This document shows positions 23,036 through 30,600 of a stretch of 33,729 bases of DNA, piece after piece. Source of the stretch: Pseudomonas tremae (lineage in GTDB: Bacteria; Pseudomonadota; Gammaproteobacteria; Pseudomonadales; Pseudomonadaceae); contig NZ_LJRO01000114.1 of NCBI RefSeq assembly GCF_001401155.1, positions 1 through 33,729 of the forward strand, given 5' to 3'. The notes below the pieces were generated by a model, which searched no databases, was not told the origin of the DNA, and worked only from the letters and a program-made list of their open reading frames with translations. The translations under genes and the position numbers were made by a program. Numbering within the stretch: the first letter of the stretch is position 1; every line of letters begins with the position of its first letter.

Positions 23036-23407
23036 GTGTTCATGAAAGCGTTAAGAGTGGGCCTGGGCCAACTCGTCATCGGCATCGACTTCCTGACCCG
23101 CCCAAGCAAGAAAAAACGCGATCCGCAAAGCCAGGCGGCGGTCGATGAAGCAGCACAGAACCTGACGCTTTATCAGTTTCACGCCTGCCCGTTCTGCGTA
23201 AAGACCCGCCGTGCCCTGCGTCGCCTCAACGTGCCGGTCGCGCTGCGCGATGCGAAGAACAACGAGCTCGATCGCCAGACCCTGCTCAACGAAGGCGGCA
23301 AAATCAAGGTGCCTTGCCTGCGTATCGAAGAAGAAGACAAGACAGTGTGGATGTATGAATCCAAGGTGATCATCGATTACCTTGATCAGCGCTTCGGAGC
23401 AATCTGA
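23036..23407 (+). CDS. Glutaredoxin-like protein with N-terminal hydrophobic segment
   Basis: The protein of about 123 aa has a hydrophobic or amphipathic N-terminal segment (KALRVGLGQLVIGIDFL) and then a glutaredoxin/GST-N thioredoxin fold with a CPFC active site (Cys51 and Cys54) in FHACPFCVKTRRALRRL. The cis-Pro motif is KIKVPCLRIEE. It should reduce disulfides or glutathionylated proteins and may be membrane-associated. Three starts are possible: ATG 23030 lies too close to AGAGG, GTG 23036 is seven bases from it, and ATG 23042 is thirteen. I prefer GTG 23036. It is convergent with the GST gene. Confidence 0.85.
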   Translation: MFMKALRVGLGQLVIGIDFLTRPSKKKRDPQSQAAVDEAAQNLTLYQFHACPFCVKTRRALRRLNVPVALRDAKNNELDRQTLLNEGGKIKVPCLRIEEEDKTVWMYESKVIIDYLDQRFGAI

Positions 23408-23428
23408 GCAGCGATTGCCCGACGTCGA

Positions 23429-23533
23429 TCAACGCGGGCAATCTTCCTCGCGACAAGCAACACAGACTTGCAACTGCTTGAGCCGCACGAGGATGTGCTC
23501 GGCCAAGCATTGCGCTTGCACCAGCGGCCACAT
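23429..23533 (-). CDS. Tiny Cys-rich protein candidate (34 aa), possibly frameshifted
   Basis: Downstream of the GST gene, ATG 23533 opens a 34-codon frame ending V-C-V-A-C-R-E-E-D-C-P-R, with an amphipathic helix (LAEHILVRLKQLQ) before it. Third-position GC is high, and it stays high for thirteen codons upstream of the ATG in the same frame, which points to a longer coding sequence. ATG 23579 lies one frame away; removing one base just after it (ATGAGC-T-GGC) would join it to this frame as a 49-aa protein. So this may be a real short gene, or a gene damaged by a 1-bp insertion. No good ribosome binding site is seen for either start. Confidence 0.35.
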   Translation of the reverse strand: MWPLVQAQCLAEHILVRLKQLQVCVACREEDCPR

Positions 23534-23599
23534 CGAGCCGGAGTCTTCCGGCTTGCCCGCCTGAGTACTGCCAGCTCATTGGCGGCGCAGGTGTTCAGG

Positions 23600-24202
23600 T
23601 TAGTCCAGCATGCCGATGTAGCCCGGCTGAGCCTGAACTCGCTCCAGCCAGCGACGGATACCGGTGTACGGTGTGAGGTCGAAACCGCCTTGATGCGCCA
23701 CATGGGTGTAGGCATACAGGGCGATATCGGCAATCGAAAAATTATCGCCGACCAGAAACGGCGTGCGATCAAGCTGCTGCTCCATGACGGCCAGTGCCCG
23801 GTAACCGGACTTCTGCATGGCGCGATATTCGACCATGCGCTCGGCAGGCAAGCCCAGGTAAAACTGGATGAAACGCGCAACCGCCACTGAAGGCTCGTGG
23901 CTGTACTGCTCGAAGAATTGCCACTGCAGTACCTGGGTGCGCAAACGCGGTTCGGCCGGGAGGAACCTGGAGCCATCGGCGAGAAAGTTGAGAATCGCAT
24001 TGGACTCCCACAAGCAGGTGCCATCTTCCAGCTCCAGCACCGGGATCTTGCCGTTGGGGTTCTTTTCCAGAAAAGCCGGGGTCTGGGTTTCGCCATTGAG
24101 AATATCGACCGGCACCCACTCGTACTCGCTGCCCAGCAGGTTAAGCATCAGCTTGACCTTGTAGCAGTTGCCCGAGTTGTAATCGCCATAAACCTTGTAC
24201 AT
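23600..24202 (-). CDS. Glutathione S-transferase family protein
   Basis: The 200-aa protein has the thioredoxin-like GST N-terminal domain (MYKVYGDYNSGNCYKVKLML; NPNGKIPVLELEDG with the cis-Pro; LWESNAILNFLA with the glutathione-binding E-S) and the helical C-terminal domain with FSIADIALYAYTHVA, which carries the conserved N-capping Asp. It should conjugate or bind glutathione; substrate unknown. Start 24202 follows an AGGG-rich site. Normal length. It is 39 bp downstream of the broken aminotransferase gene... on the opposite side, its upstream neighbour on the same strand ends at 24242 only in the sense of map order; the two are read in the same direction with the aminotransferase first. 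Confidence 0.9.
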   Translation of the reverse strand: MYKVYGDYNSGNCYKVKLMLNLLGSEYEWVPVDILNGETQTPAFLEKNPNGKIPVLELEDGTCLWESNAILNFLADGSRFLPAEPRLRTQVLQWQFFEQYSHEPSVAVARFIQFYLGLPAERMVEYRAMQKSGYRALAVMEQQLDRTPFLVGDNFSIADIALYAYTHVAHQGGFDLTPYTGIRRWLERVQAQPGYIGMLD

Positions 24203-24241
24203 CGCCCTGCCCTCTTGATATGCCTGTGTTGCCGGATCGAA

Positions 24242-25412
24242 TCAGGCAGCTTTCAGATTCTGTGCCGCCCGGACCACGGATGCCAGTCGTTTTATGCCCT
24301 CATCCAGGCGCGTCGGGTCGATGTGGCTGAAATTTAGCCGCAGATGGCCATGATTGGCATCAGGATCAGCGAAAAACGGCTCGCCCGGCATGAACGCAAC
24401 ATCCTGCTCCAGCGCGGCATCCAGCAAGGTCCGGGTGTCCAGTGGCTGTTTGAGGGTCAGCCAGAAAAACAACCCGCCTTGTGGACTGTTCCACACTGCC
24501 AGATCCGAAAAATGCGTCTGCAAGGCGCTTTCAAACGCATCACGGCGACCGCGATAGAACTCGCACAGGGTCACCAGATGCTCACGATAGTGCTCAGTGC
24601 CGATCCACTGCAAGGCCTGCCACTGGCCAGGACGATTGGTATGCAGGTCGGCGGACTGTTTCAGGCGCAACAAATGTGGAAACAGGTCGGGACTGGCAAT
24701 CAGATAACCGACGCGCAGGCCAGGCAGCAGCGTTTTGGAAACCGTGCCGGTGTAAATCCAGCTGGCTTTTTTCAGGCTGCTGACGATCGGCTTGGCGCTG
24801 CCGCCATCGAAACTCAGCTCACGGTACGGTTCGTCCTCGATAAGCGTCACGTCGAACTCGTCCAGCAGCGCCGCAACCGCATCGCGACTGGCCTGGCTGT
24901 AGCGCACTGCCGAGGGGTTCTGAAACGTTGGAATCAGATAGGCGAAGGCCGGCTTGTGTTGTTCAAGACGCTGACGCATGGCGAGCAGATCAGGGCCTTC
25001 AGCCAGCAAGGGCACGGTGATGCAATTTGCGCCGAACAACTGAAATATCTGCAGCGCGGCCAGGTACGTGGGCGCTTCGAGCAGAATCTCGGTGCCCTTG
25101 TCTATGTACAGCTTGGCCGCCAGGTCCAGTGTTTGCTGAGAACCGCTGACCACCATGACCTGACTGGCCTCACAGGCAATACCCAACGCTCGGGCGTCGG
25201 CCGCCAACGCCTCACGCAGCGCAGGTTCGCCTTCGCTCATACCGTACTGCCCCAGAGAAACAGGCATGTCGGCCCATTCGACTTTGGGCAGCATCGCATC
25301 GGCAGGCAGGCAGGCCTCCGGCAAACGACATCACCTCTGGACGCTGAGCAGCGGCGAGGATCTCGCGAATCAAAGAGCTTTTCAGACGGGAAACGCGTTC
25401 GGAGAATGCCAT
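24242..25412 (-). pseudogene. PLP-dependent aminotransferase gene with a 4-bp frameshift
   Basis: The fold-type I aminotransferase is encoded in two frames. The first 35 or so codons from ATG 25412 (MAFSERVSRLKSSLIREIL, then MSFAGGLPA) are in one frame, and the remainder (DAMLPKVEWADMP to the stop at 24242) in another. The switch falls on three copies of TGCC (25301-25312; GGCA on the plus strand). With two copies the sequence reads on in frame as GGLPADAMLPKVEW and gives 388 aa, which is normal for this group. The downstream part keeps the PLP lysine region (YTGTVSKTLLPGLRVGY), LIEDEPYRELSF and the C-terminal RLNFSH. As written the product would stop early, at about 66 aa. It could be a true mutation, a slippage variant or a sequencing error. 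Confidence 0.85.
25301..25312. repeat. Tetranucleotide repeat (GGCA)x3 at the frameshift
   Basis: Three tandem GGCA units on the plus strand (TGCC on the coding strand). Removal of one unit restores the aminotransferase frame. Confidence 0.85.
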
Positions 25413-25445
25413 GGTACTTACCTGTAGCCGAGACAAAGGAAAATG

Positions 25446-25462
25446 AGTCAAACTTATTGACT
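25446..25462. promoter_or_regulatory. Palindromic operator candidate for the MarR regulator
   Basis: AGTCAA-ACTTA-TTGACT is a 6-5-6 palindrome in the 82-bp region between the divergent aminotransferase and MarR genes. TTGACT can also serve as a -35 element for the plus strand. A MarR protein commonly binds such a site in the shared promoter region and represses both sides. Confidence 0.5.
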
Positions 25463-25494
25463 AAAATTACGACGATCACCCCGGATACGTCAAC

Positions 25495-25965
25495 ATGCTT
25501 GACTTAAAAAAACCTGCCAATCAACAGATCGCCATGGAGGCCTTCTTTTTCGGCTATCAGGCATTCACCGCCAAGGCCGATGAAATGCTGGCCAAGCGCG
25601 GCTTCAGTCGTGTGCATCAGCGCATCGTGTTTTTCATCGCCCGCTACCCCGACTTGAGCGTCAAGGAACTGCTCACGGTACTGGGCGTGAGCAAGCAGGC
25701 ACTCAACGCCCCGCTCCGCCAATTGATCGCCATGAACCTGGTACACAGCGCTGCCCCCGAGAATGACAAACGCAAGCGGTTGCTGGCACTGACCGAAGAA
25801 GGCTGCCGGTTCGAGCAAGGATTGCGGCGCGAGCAGGTCAAGCTGTTGCAACGCGTGTTCGCCGAAGCGGGTCAGAACGCAGTGGATGGCTGGATGTCGG
25901 TCAACCTGGCGCTGGGCCAGACGCTGCAATCCGGCGCCTGCCCGGTCAGCCCTGAAGTCGAGTAA
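25495..25965 (+). CDS. MarR-family transcriptional regulator
   Basis: The 156-aa protein has the winged helix-turn-helix of the MarR group: HQRIVFFIARYPDLSVKELLTVLGVSKQALNAPLRQLIAMNLV (about 41-83), the wing with ENDKRKRLLALTEEG (about 89-103), and N- and C-terminal dimerisation helices. It is divergent from the aminotransferase gene with a palindrome between them, so it probably controls that gene and itself. No strong ribosome binding site precedes ATG 25495. The effector is unknown. If the aminotransferase is truly inactivated, the regulator may be left without its target. Confidence 0.88.
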   Translation: MLDLKKPANQQIAMEAFFFGYQAFTAKADEMLAKRGFSRVHQRIVFFIARYPDLSVKELLTVLGVSKQALNAPLRQLIAMNLVHSAAPENDKRKRLLALTEEGCRFEQGLRREQVKLLQRVFAEAGQNAVDGWMSVNLALGQTLQSGACPVSPEVE

Positions 25966-26080
25966 ACGCACCCGCCGCAACTGTGCTGGCGCTTACTCGT
26001 ATCGCTGTATAGCAAGGCTGCGTGGCCATACGTTTAGGCTTGGCGTCCTTTGCTACCTGCCCGCTTCAAGGACGTCCTGC

Positions 26081-27283
26081 ATGAACGAGATCCTCAAGGT
26101 GCCACCGCAACCACTGCGGCCATGGGCCGATACATCGCCGTCTGCGTTAGTGGCGGGTTTCATTGCCATGATGACCGGTTGCACCAGTTCGCTGGTGCTG
26201 ATGTTCCAGGCCGGGCAGGCTGCCGGGTTGAGCAACCTGCAGATTTCGTCATGGCTGTGGGCCTTGTTCATGGGCATGGCGGTGTGCAGCGTTGGCCTTT
26301 CCTTGCGTTACCGCACGCCGATCACTGTGGCGTGGTCCACACCCGGCGCGGAGCTGTTGATCACCAGCCTCGGCGGTGTGACGTACCCGGAGGCAGTCGG
26401 CGCATTCATGACCAGCGCAGTTCTGGTCATTCTCTGCGGCTTGACCGGCAGCTTCGAGCGCATGGTCCGACGCTTGCCGGCTTCTCTGGCAGCAGCCTTG
26501 CTGGCGGGAATCCTGTTCAGGATCGGCAGTGATATTTTCGTCGCCGCACAGCATCGCACCGGCCTAGTGATGGGCATGTTTTTCACTTACCTGCTGGTCA
26601 AGCGTCTTTCACCGCGCTACTCGGTGCTGCTCGCGCTGCTGGTCGGCATCGTGATATCCGCCCTGCTGGGCTTGCTGAACTTCAACGGCCTGGCACTGCA
26701 AGTGGCGATGCCGGTCTGGACCACCCCCGAGTTTTCATGGGCGGCGACTGTCAGCATCAGCATTCCATTATTCGTGGTGGCCATGACCTCCCAGAACATG
26801 CCGGGGGTCGCCGTGCTGCGCGCCGACGGTTACTACCCGCCTACCTCGCCACTGATTTCCGTGACCGGCATCGCCTCTCTGCTGACCGCTCCGTTCGGTT
26901 GCCACGGGATCAATCTGGCCGCCATCAGTGCCGCCATCTGCACCAGCCCTCAGGCTCACGAAGACAAAGCCAAGCGCTACACAGCGGCAATCTGGTGCGG
27001 GATTTTTTATGGTATCGCAGGGGTTTTCGGGGCCACGCTGGCAGGCTTGTTCAGCGCATTTCCCAAAGAACTGATGCTATCGATCGCCGCATTGGCATTG
27101 CTCGGTTCGATCACCAACGGCCTGACCGTGGCGATGGCCGAACCGAGTGAGCGCGAACCTGCGCTGATAACCTTCATGGTGACAGCTTCCGGGTTGACGC
27201 TGTTTTCAATCGGTTCGGCATTCTGGGGCATTGTGGCGGGCTTGCTGACCTTGTTGATTCTGAATGCACGCAAGGCGCCTTAG
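26081..27283 (+). CDS. benE: BenE-family transporter (benzoate/H+ symporter-like)
   Basis: The 400-aa membrane protein has about eleven helices and family signatures such as GFIAMMTGCTSSLVLMFQAGQAAGL, YRTPITVAWSTPGAELL and MTSQNMPGVAVLRADGYYPP, which are characteristic of BenE. In Acinetobacter and Pseudomonas BenE brings benzoate in with protons. Here no benABC, cat or benR gene is nearby, so the substrate could differ. Start 26081 has an AAGGA site; the longer frame from 25886 overlaps the MarR gene and is not protein-like upstream. Confidence 0.88.
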   Translation: MNEILKVPPQPLRPWADTSPSALVAGFIAMMTGCTSSLVLMFQAGQAAGLSNLQISSWLWALFMGMAVCSVGLSLRYRTPITVAWSTPGAELLITSLGGVTYPEAVGAFMTSAVLVILCGLTGSFERMVRRLPASLAAALLAGILFRIGSDIFVAAQHRTGLVMGMFFTYLLVKRLSPRYSVLLALLVGIVISALLGLLNFNGLALQVAMPVWTTPEFSWAATVSISIPLFVVAMTSQNMPGVAVLRADGYYPPTSPLISVTGIASLLTAPFGCHGINLAAISAAICTSPQAHEDKAKRYTAAIWCGIFYGIAGVFGATLAGLFSAFPKELMLSIAALALLGSITNGLTVAMAEPSEREPALITFMVTASGLTLFSIGSAFWGIVAGLLTLLILNARKAP

Positions 27284-27304
27284 CGCTGGGCCATACCGGC
27301 TTGT

Positions 27305-28240
27305 TCAGCTGCGCGTGGCGGCAGCGACGAGCAAGGTTCCGGCATCGGCATCCAGTATCGCCTGGGTGCCCAGTGGCACGGCCTGGTTCAGGTCACCGTG
27401 GCCGACCGGCAAGCCCCCGAGCACCGGGATTCCCAGGCTGCCAAGGCGCTCCAGCAACACATGAGCCGGGCTGATAGTGCCCCCGGTGTTGGGCGCCGGG
27501 GTGAACTCGCCCACCGCGATACCCGCCAGACGTTCGAGAATGCCGCAGTTGCCCAGATGAGTCAGCATGCGGTCGACCCGATAAGCAGGCTCTTTGACTT
27601 CCTCGATCAGCAGAATCGCCCCGGTCATGTCCGACATGAACGGCGTACCGACTGACGTATCGAGAATGCACAGGTTGCCACCCAGCAACAGGCCCTGCGC
27701 ACTGCCGCCGGTTCTGACCTTCGCTGTGGGTGAAGCCGGATCGGCCTTGAGCAACACCGGCTCGGTACTCATCAACGCATGGCGCATGCAGCTGACAAAC
27801 AGACCACCTGCCCCCAATTGAGCGGCCACGGGACCATGAATGGTGGCCAGACGTGCATGGTTCCACAGCGCACCATGCAGGGCTGTAATGTCGGAAAAGC
27901 CGGTCACCAGCTTGGGGTCGCGGCGCACGGCTTCGATGTCCACGCGCGTGACAATCCGCTGCACGCCATACCCGCCGCGATTGCAGATGACCGCGCGAAT
28001 TTCCGGATCTGCCAGCGCTGCGTTCAAGTCGGCGAGCCGCTCTTCATCGGTCCCTGAGTAAAACGAATAATTGCCCAATGCATGCGGATAGACGCGCGGA
28101 CGCAGCCCCCAGCCCTTGAGCACCTCGACTGCAGCTTCAAGCTTGACGGGGTCCACCGGGCCTGCCGGCGAAACCAGCGCCACGGCGTCGCCGGCCCGCA
28201 GTACTTGAGGGTGAAGGGTCTGAAGATTCGTCGTGGGCAT
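27305..28240 (-). CDS. LD-carboxypeptidase (peptidase S66, LdcA-like)
   Basis: The 311-aa serine peptidase has the S66 triad: Ser116 in VTGFSDITALH, Glu213 in LLIEEVKEPAYRVDRML and His281 in PVGHGDLNQ. The N-terminal LVSPAGPVDPVKLE and NRGGYGVQRIV are also typical. LdcA removes the terminal D-Ala from the tetrapeptide of recycled murein in the cytoplasm; the related MccF cleaves microcin C. The position alone does not separate the two, but no microcin gene is near, so murein recycling is more likely. No signal peptide. ATG 28240 is supported by GGACGAG upstream; ATG 28261 is possible. Confidence 0.9.
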   Translation of the reverse strand: MPTTNLQTLHPQVLRAGDAVALVSPAGPVDPVKLEAAVEVLKGWGLRPRVYPHALGNYSFYSGTDEERLADLNAALADPEIRAVICNRGGYGVQRIVTRVDIEAVRRDPKLVTGFSDITALHGALWNHARLATIHGPVAAQLGAGGLFVSCMRHALMSTEPVLLKADPASPTAKVRTGGSAQGLLLGGNLCILDTSVGTPFMSDMTGAILLIEEVKEPAYRVDRMLTHLGNCGILERLAGIAVGEFTPAPNTGGTISPAHVLLERLGSLGIPVLGGLPVGHGDLNQAVPLGTQAILDADAGTLLVAAATRS

Positions 28241-28470
28241 TGCACTCGTCCGGGCATTCATTTGACCAGCAATGTAGAGCACAGCGCTTAGCGACTCAAG
28301 CTGCAAGATGGCCTGATCAGGCCAGTCAAGTCGATCGCTTTGAACGCCAGAGGCTGAGTGGACTCTATCAACCACATGGATCAAACGGCATTCGCTGGAT
28401 GATCGCTTCTTGCCTGAACAGCGCCATGAGCGCTTGATTCCATTCTTGAACCACTTTGTGAGGCCCTGCC

Positions 28471-29478
28471 ATGACTGATTTTACCAACCGCCAGTTTCTG
28501 CTCGCCAAGCGTCCTTCGGGCACTGTACGCCGTGATGACTTCGACTATAAGGAAGGCCCGGTCACCGCGTTGAGCGACGGCCAGATTCTGGTCAGGAACA
28601 AATACCTGTCGCTGGACCCGGCCATGCGTGGCTGGATGAACGAAGGCAAGTCCTACATTCCGGCCGTGCAGATCGGTGAAGTGATGCGCGCGCTGGGCGT
28701 GGGCGAAGTCCTTGAATCGAAAAACCCGAAATTCACAGTGGGCGACCATGTTCAGGGTGCACTGGGTGTCCAGGACTATTTTGTCGGTGAGCCGAAAGGT
28801 TTCTACACCGTGGACACCAGCCTGGCGCCTTTGCCGCTGTACCTGTCAGCACTGGGCATGACCGGCATGACGGCCTACCTGGCGCTGCTGGACGTGGGTC
28901 AGCCAAAGAGCGGTGATACTGTTTTGATTTCCGGTGCCGCAGGCGCTGTCGGCAGCGTGGCCGGGCAGATTGCCAAGATCAAGGGCTGCCGGGTCGTCGG
29001 TATCGCCGGGGGCAAGGAGAAATGCCGCCTGCTGACCGAAGAGCTGGGGTTCGACGCAGCCATCGACTACAAATCCGAGGACGTTATGGAGGCGGTGAAA
29101 CGCCATTGCCCGGACGGTGTGAACGTGTACTTCGACAACGTCGGCGGTGACATTCTGGACGCCGCACTCAGCCAGTTGGCGGTCGGTGCACGTGTGGTGA
29201 TCTGCGGTGCCATCAGCCAGTACAACAACACCACAGCAGTCAAGGGTCCGGCCAACTACATGTCCCTGCTGGTCAACCGCGCGCGCATGGAAGGCTTCAT
29301 CGTGCTGGACCATGGCGACCGCTTCGCCGAAGCCGGTCAGGTCATGGCTGGCTGGATCAAGGAAGGTAAGCTCAAGAGCAAGGAACATATCGAAGACGGC
29401 CTGGAAACATTCCCAGAGACATTCCTGAAGCTGTTCACAGGAGAGAATTACGGCAAGCTGATCTTGAAAGTGGAATAA
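28471..29478 (+). CDS. NADP-dependent oxidoreductase (CurA/leukotriene B4 dehydrogenase-like)
   Basis: The 335-aa zinc-free medium-chain reductase has the N-terminal GroES-like domain (ILVRNKYLSLDPAMRGWMNEGKSY) and the nucleotide-binding loop GAAGAVGSVAGQIAKIKGCRVVG. The motif NVYFDNVGGDILDAAL is typical of the prostaglandin reductase/CurA group, which reduces alpha,beta-unsaturated ketones or aldehydes with NADPH. E. coli CurA reduces curcumin; the natural substrate here is unknown. GAGG precedes ATG 28471. It is divergent from the LD-carboxypeptidase gene with 230 bp between. Confidence 0.9.
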   Translation: MTDFTNRQFLLAKRPSGTVRRDDFDYKEGPVTALSDGQILVRNKYLSLDPAMRGWMNEGKSYIPAVQIGEVMRALGVGEVLESKNPKFTVGDHVQGALGVQDYFVGEPKGFYTVDTSLAPLPLYLSALGMTGMTAYLALLDVGQPKSGDTVLISGAAGAVGSVAGQIAKIKGCRVVGIAGGKEKCRLLTEELGFDAAIDYKSEDVMEAVKRHCPDGVNVYFDNVGGDILDAALSQLAVGARVVICGAISQYNNTTAVKGPANYMSLLVNRARMEGFIVLDHGDRFAEAGQVMAGWIKEGKLKSKEHIEDGLETFPETFLKLFTGENYGKLILKVE

Positions 29479-29607
29479 GGCACACGCCTGACTTCAGCTA
29501 TCGAGCGAGTTTCAACGCTCAGCATCGCGCACCCGGCTGCTCTTGCCTGTAAAGCGTGAGAGCAGAACGGGCGCCGCGGGGGCGTCCTCACCCTGCGAAG
29601 GGCATGT

Positions 29608-30306
29608 TTACGCCAGCTCTGCGACCACTGCAGCCAGCGCCCTGGCCGGGTCTGCCGCCTGGCTGATCGGGCGGCCGATAACCAGGTAGTCAGAGCCTGC
29701 ATCGAGCGCCTGACGCGGGGTCAGAATGCGGCGCTGATCATCTTGTGCACTGCCCGCCGGGCGAATGCCGGGGGTTACCAGTTGCAGCGACGGATGCGCT
29801 GCTTTAAGCGCCTGGGCCTCGAGTGCCGAACAGACCAGACCGTCCATACCGGCCTTCTCGGCCAGCGCTGCCAAGCGCAATACCTGCACCTGCGGATCGA
29901 TATCCAGACCGATACCGGCAAGGTCCTCACGCCCCATACTGGTCAGCACTGTCACGCCGATCAACAAAGGTTGAGGTCCGGTACGCTGAGCCAGCACCTC
30001 TCGGCAGGCCGCCATCATGCGCAGGCCGCCGGAACAATGCACGTTCACCATCCACACGCCCATCTCGGCAGCAGCCTTGACTGCCATGGCCGTGGTGTTG
30101 GGAATGTCGTGGAATTTGAGGTCCAGAAACACTTCGAAGCCCTTGTCACGCAGGGTCTCGACAATGTCCGATGCGCAGCTGGTGAACAACTCCTTGCCGA
30201 CCTTGACCCGGCACAGCGTGGGATCGAGCTGATCAGCCAAGCGCAGGGCAGCTTCACGGGTCGGGAAATCCAGGGCGACGATGACAGGAGTCTGGCAGGC
30301 GGACAT
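29608..30306 (-). CDS. pyrF: Orotidine 5'-phosphate decarboxylase
   Basis: The 232-aa enzyme converts OMP to UMP, the last step of pyrimidine synthesis. The active-site motif [12 protein letters not shown] carries the Asp-Lys-x-x-Asp set; [12 protein letters not shown] and the C-terminal [14 protein letters not shown] with the phosphate-binding YLVIGRPI are also present. ATG 30306 is preceded by GAGA; the frame extends 12 codons upstream without similarity. It is alone and divergent from the ethanolamine permease gene. Confidence 0.96.
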   Translation of the reverse strand: MSACQTPVIVALDFPTREAALRLADQLDPTLCRVKVGKELFTSCASDIVETLRDKGFEVFLDLKFHDIPNTTAMAVKAAAEMGVWMVNVHCSGGLRMMAACREVLAQRTGPQPLLIGVTVLTSMGREDLAGIGLDIDPQVQVLRLAALAEKAGMDGLVCSALEAQALKAAHPSLQLVTPGIRPAGSAQDDQRRILTPRQALDAGSDYLVIGRPISQAADPARALAAVVAELA

Positions 30307-30473
30307 GAGCGTGGTCTCAGGTAAGTCGAAATCGGCGCGCATTGTAGCCGAAGCTGCAAGCGGACGGGGACCCGTAGATCGTCATCCATCGCCGATGCGC
30401 GCAAAACAGCCTTGCTACTACCTGCACTTGCAGCGAACACACTCGCGCAGACCTGCACCAAATCCACTCAGCA

Positions 30474-30490
30474 GGTCACATCAATTGACC
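30474..30490. promoter_or_regulatory. Inverted repeat, possible activator site for eat
   Basis: GGTCA-N7-TGACC is centred about 88 bp upstream of the predicted sigma-54 start, a normal place for an enhancer-binding protein. In P. aeruginosa the activator of this gene is EatR, but whether this repeat is its site is not known. Confidence 0.35.
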
Positions 30491-30543
30491 CTGACGGTCT
30501 GCAAACGACCTGTTTTGAGGCAATGCGACGGATTCTTATGCAC

Positions 30544-30559
30544 TGGCACGGCGTCTGCA
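30544..30559 (+). promoter_or_regulatory. Sigma-54 (RpoN) -24/-12 promoter of the ethanolamine permease gene
   Basis: TGGCACG-GCGT-CTGCA agrees with TGGCACG-N4-TTGCW at 11 of 12 fixed positions, with GG-N10-GC. The start near 30570 leaves a leader of about 31 nt before ATG 30601. It fits the known RpoN control of ethanolamine catabolism in P. aeruginosa. Confidence 0.75.
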
Positions 30560-30600
30560 ACAGGATGTTTCAACGATTACAGAACCTCAGGGAGACAACA

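Noticed and set aside
25301..25312. Phase-variable contingency tract
   Set aside because: Three units are too few for frequent slippage, so I treat it as an ordinary mutation or sequencing error.
25301..25330. Explanation of the aminotransferase frameshift by loss of an 11-bp duplicate
   Set aside because: It also restores a frame but gives a longer GGLPEACLPADAML junction unlike the family; one extra TGCC unit is simpler.
26081..27283. Benzoate degradation cluster
   Set aside because: Only the BenE-like transporter is present; no ben or cat gene lies nearby.
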